Shown here one piece after another: positions 63,131 to 64,000 of a DNA stretch of 64,000 bases. Under the pieces are notes generated by a model that saw only the letters and a list, made by a program, of their open reading frames with translations, was not told the DNA's origin and did no database searches. Where the stretch lies: assembly GCA_038400315.1 (NCBI GenBank), contig CP151667.1:3545174-3609173 (forward strand), written 5' to 3'. The first letter of the stretch is position 1, and every line of letters begins with the position of its first letter. The DNA comes from Isosphaeraceae bacterium EP7 (lineage in GTDB: Bacteria > Planctomycetota > Planctomycetia > Isosphaerales > Isosphaeraceae). Position numbers and translations under genes: made by a program.

Positions 63131-63462
63131 CGCCCGTCCTTAAGAGATAATCCCTTTTTCGGGATGTTTTCTCCCTAGTATTTCGGTGGAAATCCGAAGT
63201 TTGTTTTAAGTTCTTTGTTGGTAGACGTTTATGTCGTGAATTATTTTGGGAATTGTCGAGATCAGGGCGGGATGCCCGGTGGAGATGAGCCGGGAACGTC
63301 TCCGTGGGGCGGGGAACGTCCGGTCTGAGGCGGGGGATGACGGCCTAATCCCGTATGTGCAATATCGGGGTGTCGACGCGGATTCGGCCCGGGCGTCAGG
63401 GGGACGCCGGGCCGCGATGGATTTGGGATGGGAGGGTCAGGAAGAGAGGGGCGGGGCCTGGA
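63131..63462. other. 332-nt spacer, AT-rich at 63140-63260
   Basis: Promoter region of the small protein gene (minus strand). GAGATAATCCCTTTTTCGG (63145-63163) nearly repeats the GAGATAATCCTTTTTGG found at 4499-4515 upstream of HGL copy 1. No gene supported. Confidence 0.4.
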
Positions 63463-63999
63463 TCAGCGGCCGACGCCCGCGGGGCGGGCCTTCGCCGCGA
63501 TCAGGTCCTTGACGCCGCAGGAGCCGCAGCCCCCGCCCGTGCCGCAGCCGCCCTCGCCGCCGGAGGAGCCGCAGCCGCCCCCGCCGGAAGAGCCGCACGA
63601 GCCGCAGCCATGCGAATCGTCGTCGGGCTGGTGGTCGTCTTCGCGTTCATCCTCGGCGTTCACGTCGGCGCCGACGGCCTCGAGCCAGACGTCCAGGCCG
63701 CAGCGGACGAGGAACGCGTCGCGCAGGCCGGCGGCCTCGAGGTGGTGCGGGCCGAGGTAGTGGAGCACGGTCCGGTTGCCGTCGAGCAAGGGCTCGGCGT
63801 CGACCAACTCGATGGGCCAGACGCCTTCGGCGAGGACCGCCCGGCACGCCTCGAACCGCCCGGCGCGGTCGCGGTCGAGCGTCTCGGCCATCTCCAGGTC
63901 TTCGGCCCCCGCGAGCCTCAGCAGCCGGCCGGGCCCGCCCGGGGTCGGGGGTGGCGAGCCGTCGTCGGCCTCGGGCCGGCTGGATTCGAGGAGGATCCG
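63463..63999 (-). CDS. PSP1 domain protein with Cys/Gly-rich tail (5' end outside window)
   Basis: The frame is open to the window edge, so the N-terminus is missing; ATG 63891 is internal. Visible residues include RLLRLAGAEDLEMAETLDRD, FEACRAVLAEGVWPIELVDA, EPLLDGNRTVLHYLGPHHLE and LRDAFLVRCGLDVWLEAVGA, which match the PSP1 (YaaT-like) C-terminal domain. The end is unusual: HGCGSCGSSGGGGCGSSGG and a second Cys/Gly cluster, giving six Cys in a Gly/Ser matrix, where other PSP1 proteins have a CGxxxCC motif. Possibly metal-binding. Confidence 0.8.
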   Translation of the reverse strand, partial: RILLESSRPEADDGSPPPTPGGPGRLLRLAGAEDLEMAETLDRDRAGRFEACRAVLAEGVWPIELVDAEPLLDGNRTVLHYLGPHHLEAAGLRDAFLVRCGLDVWLEAVGADVNAEDEREDDHQPDDDSHGCGSCGSSGGGGCGSSGGEGGCGTGGGCGSCGVKDLIAAKARPAGVGR

Positions 64000-64000
64000 G

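Overview
The window is GC-rich, densely coded bacterial chromosome, and most likely comes from a planctomycete of the Isosphaeraceae type (Singulisphaera/Paludisphaera-like). That placement is inferred from gene content: a PEP-CTERM exported protein, a formylglycine sulfatase, an ECF sigma factor overlapping a Ser/Thr kinase with a TPR-like tail, small exported proteins with an ALERKL-type motif, a Cys/Gly-tailed PSP1 protein and many large secreted proteins of unknown role. No rRNA, tRNA, CRISPR array or intact insertion sequence was seen.

Layout. 1-9.1 kb: mixed genes, including an NmrA-type SDR, a VIT1/CCC1 metal transporter, the first copy of an uncharacterised 'HGL' protein family, a PadR regulator overlapping a HAAS-like membrane protein, a lipoprotein built of exact heptad repeats, rnhA and lexA. 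9.6-12.7 kb: PEP-CTERM protein, an IS256 transposase remnant, a Gly/Tyr-rich exported protein and a putative outer-membrane protein. 13-15.9 kb: a cNMP-binding/patatin lipase overlapping a membrane DUF4105 (Lnb-like) protein. 16.4-23.7 kb: thioredoxin-domain lipoprotein, PIG-L deacetylase, a stand-alone subtilase prodomain-like protein followed by a subtilase, a polysaccharide-lyase-fold protein and a vapC remnant.

23.7-32.6 kb is a long minus-strand block of central metabolism, transcribed gap, pgk, rpe, an inactive-looking histidine phosphatase homologue, then accD, followed by a CxxCH/terpenoid-cyclase-fold protein. gap has a promoter with perfect -35 and -10 hexamers. 32.9-44 kb: tandem FHA proteins, an HpnA-like epimerase, sulfatase, two-domain altronate dehydratase, GNAT, soluble sugar dehydrogenase and intradiol dioxygenase. 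44.3-49.9 kb: DUF1345 protein, SulP transporter, an ArsR/AHSA1/GyrI-like operon and an amidohydrolase. 50.2-57.6 kb: the second HGL-family copy, glpK and two GT39-like membrane glycosyltransferases around a CBM9-like protein. 57.7-64 kb: two divergent sigma factors, the Ser/Thr kinase, a small exported-type protein and a truncated PSP1 protein.

The most interesting signals are: (1) the HGL-family gene pair, in which a near-palindrome 71-73 nt upstream, an upstream TCTCC box, the ribosome-binding region and a 15-nt downstream box are all conserved; (2) the stand-alone prodomain-like gene beside a subtilase that has no signal peptide; (3) the patatin/DUF4105 pair; (4) the histidine-phosphatase homologue lacking both catalytic histidines inside the carbon-metabolism block. 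Functions are read from motifs and family memory only; no searches were run.
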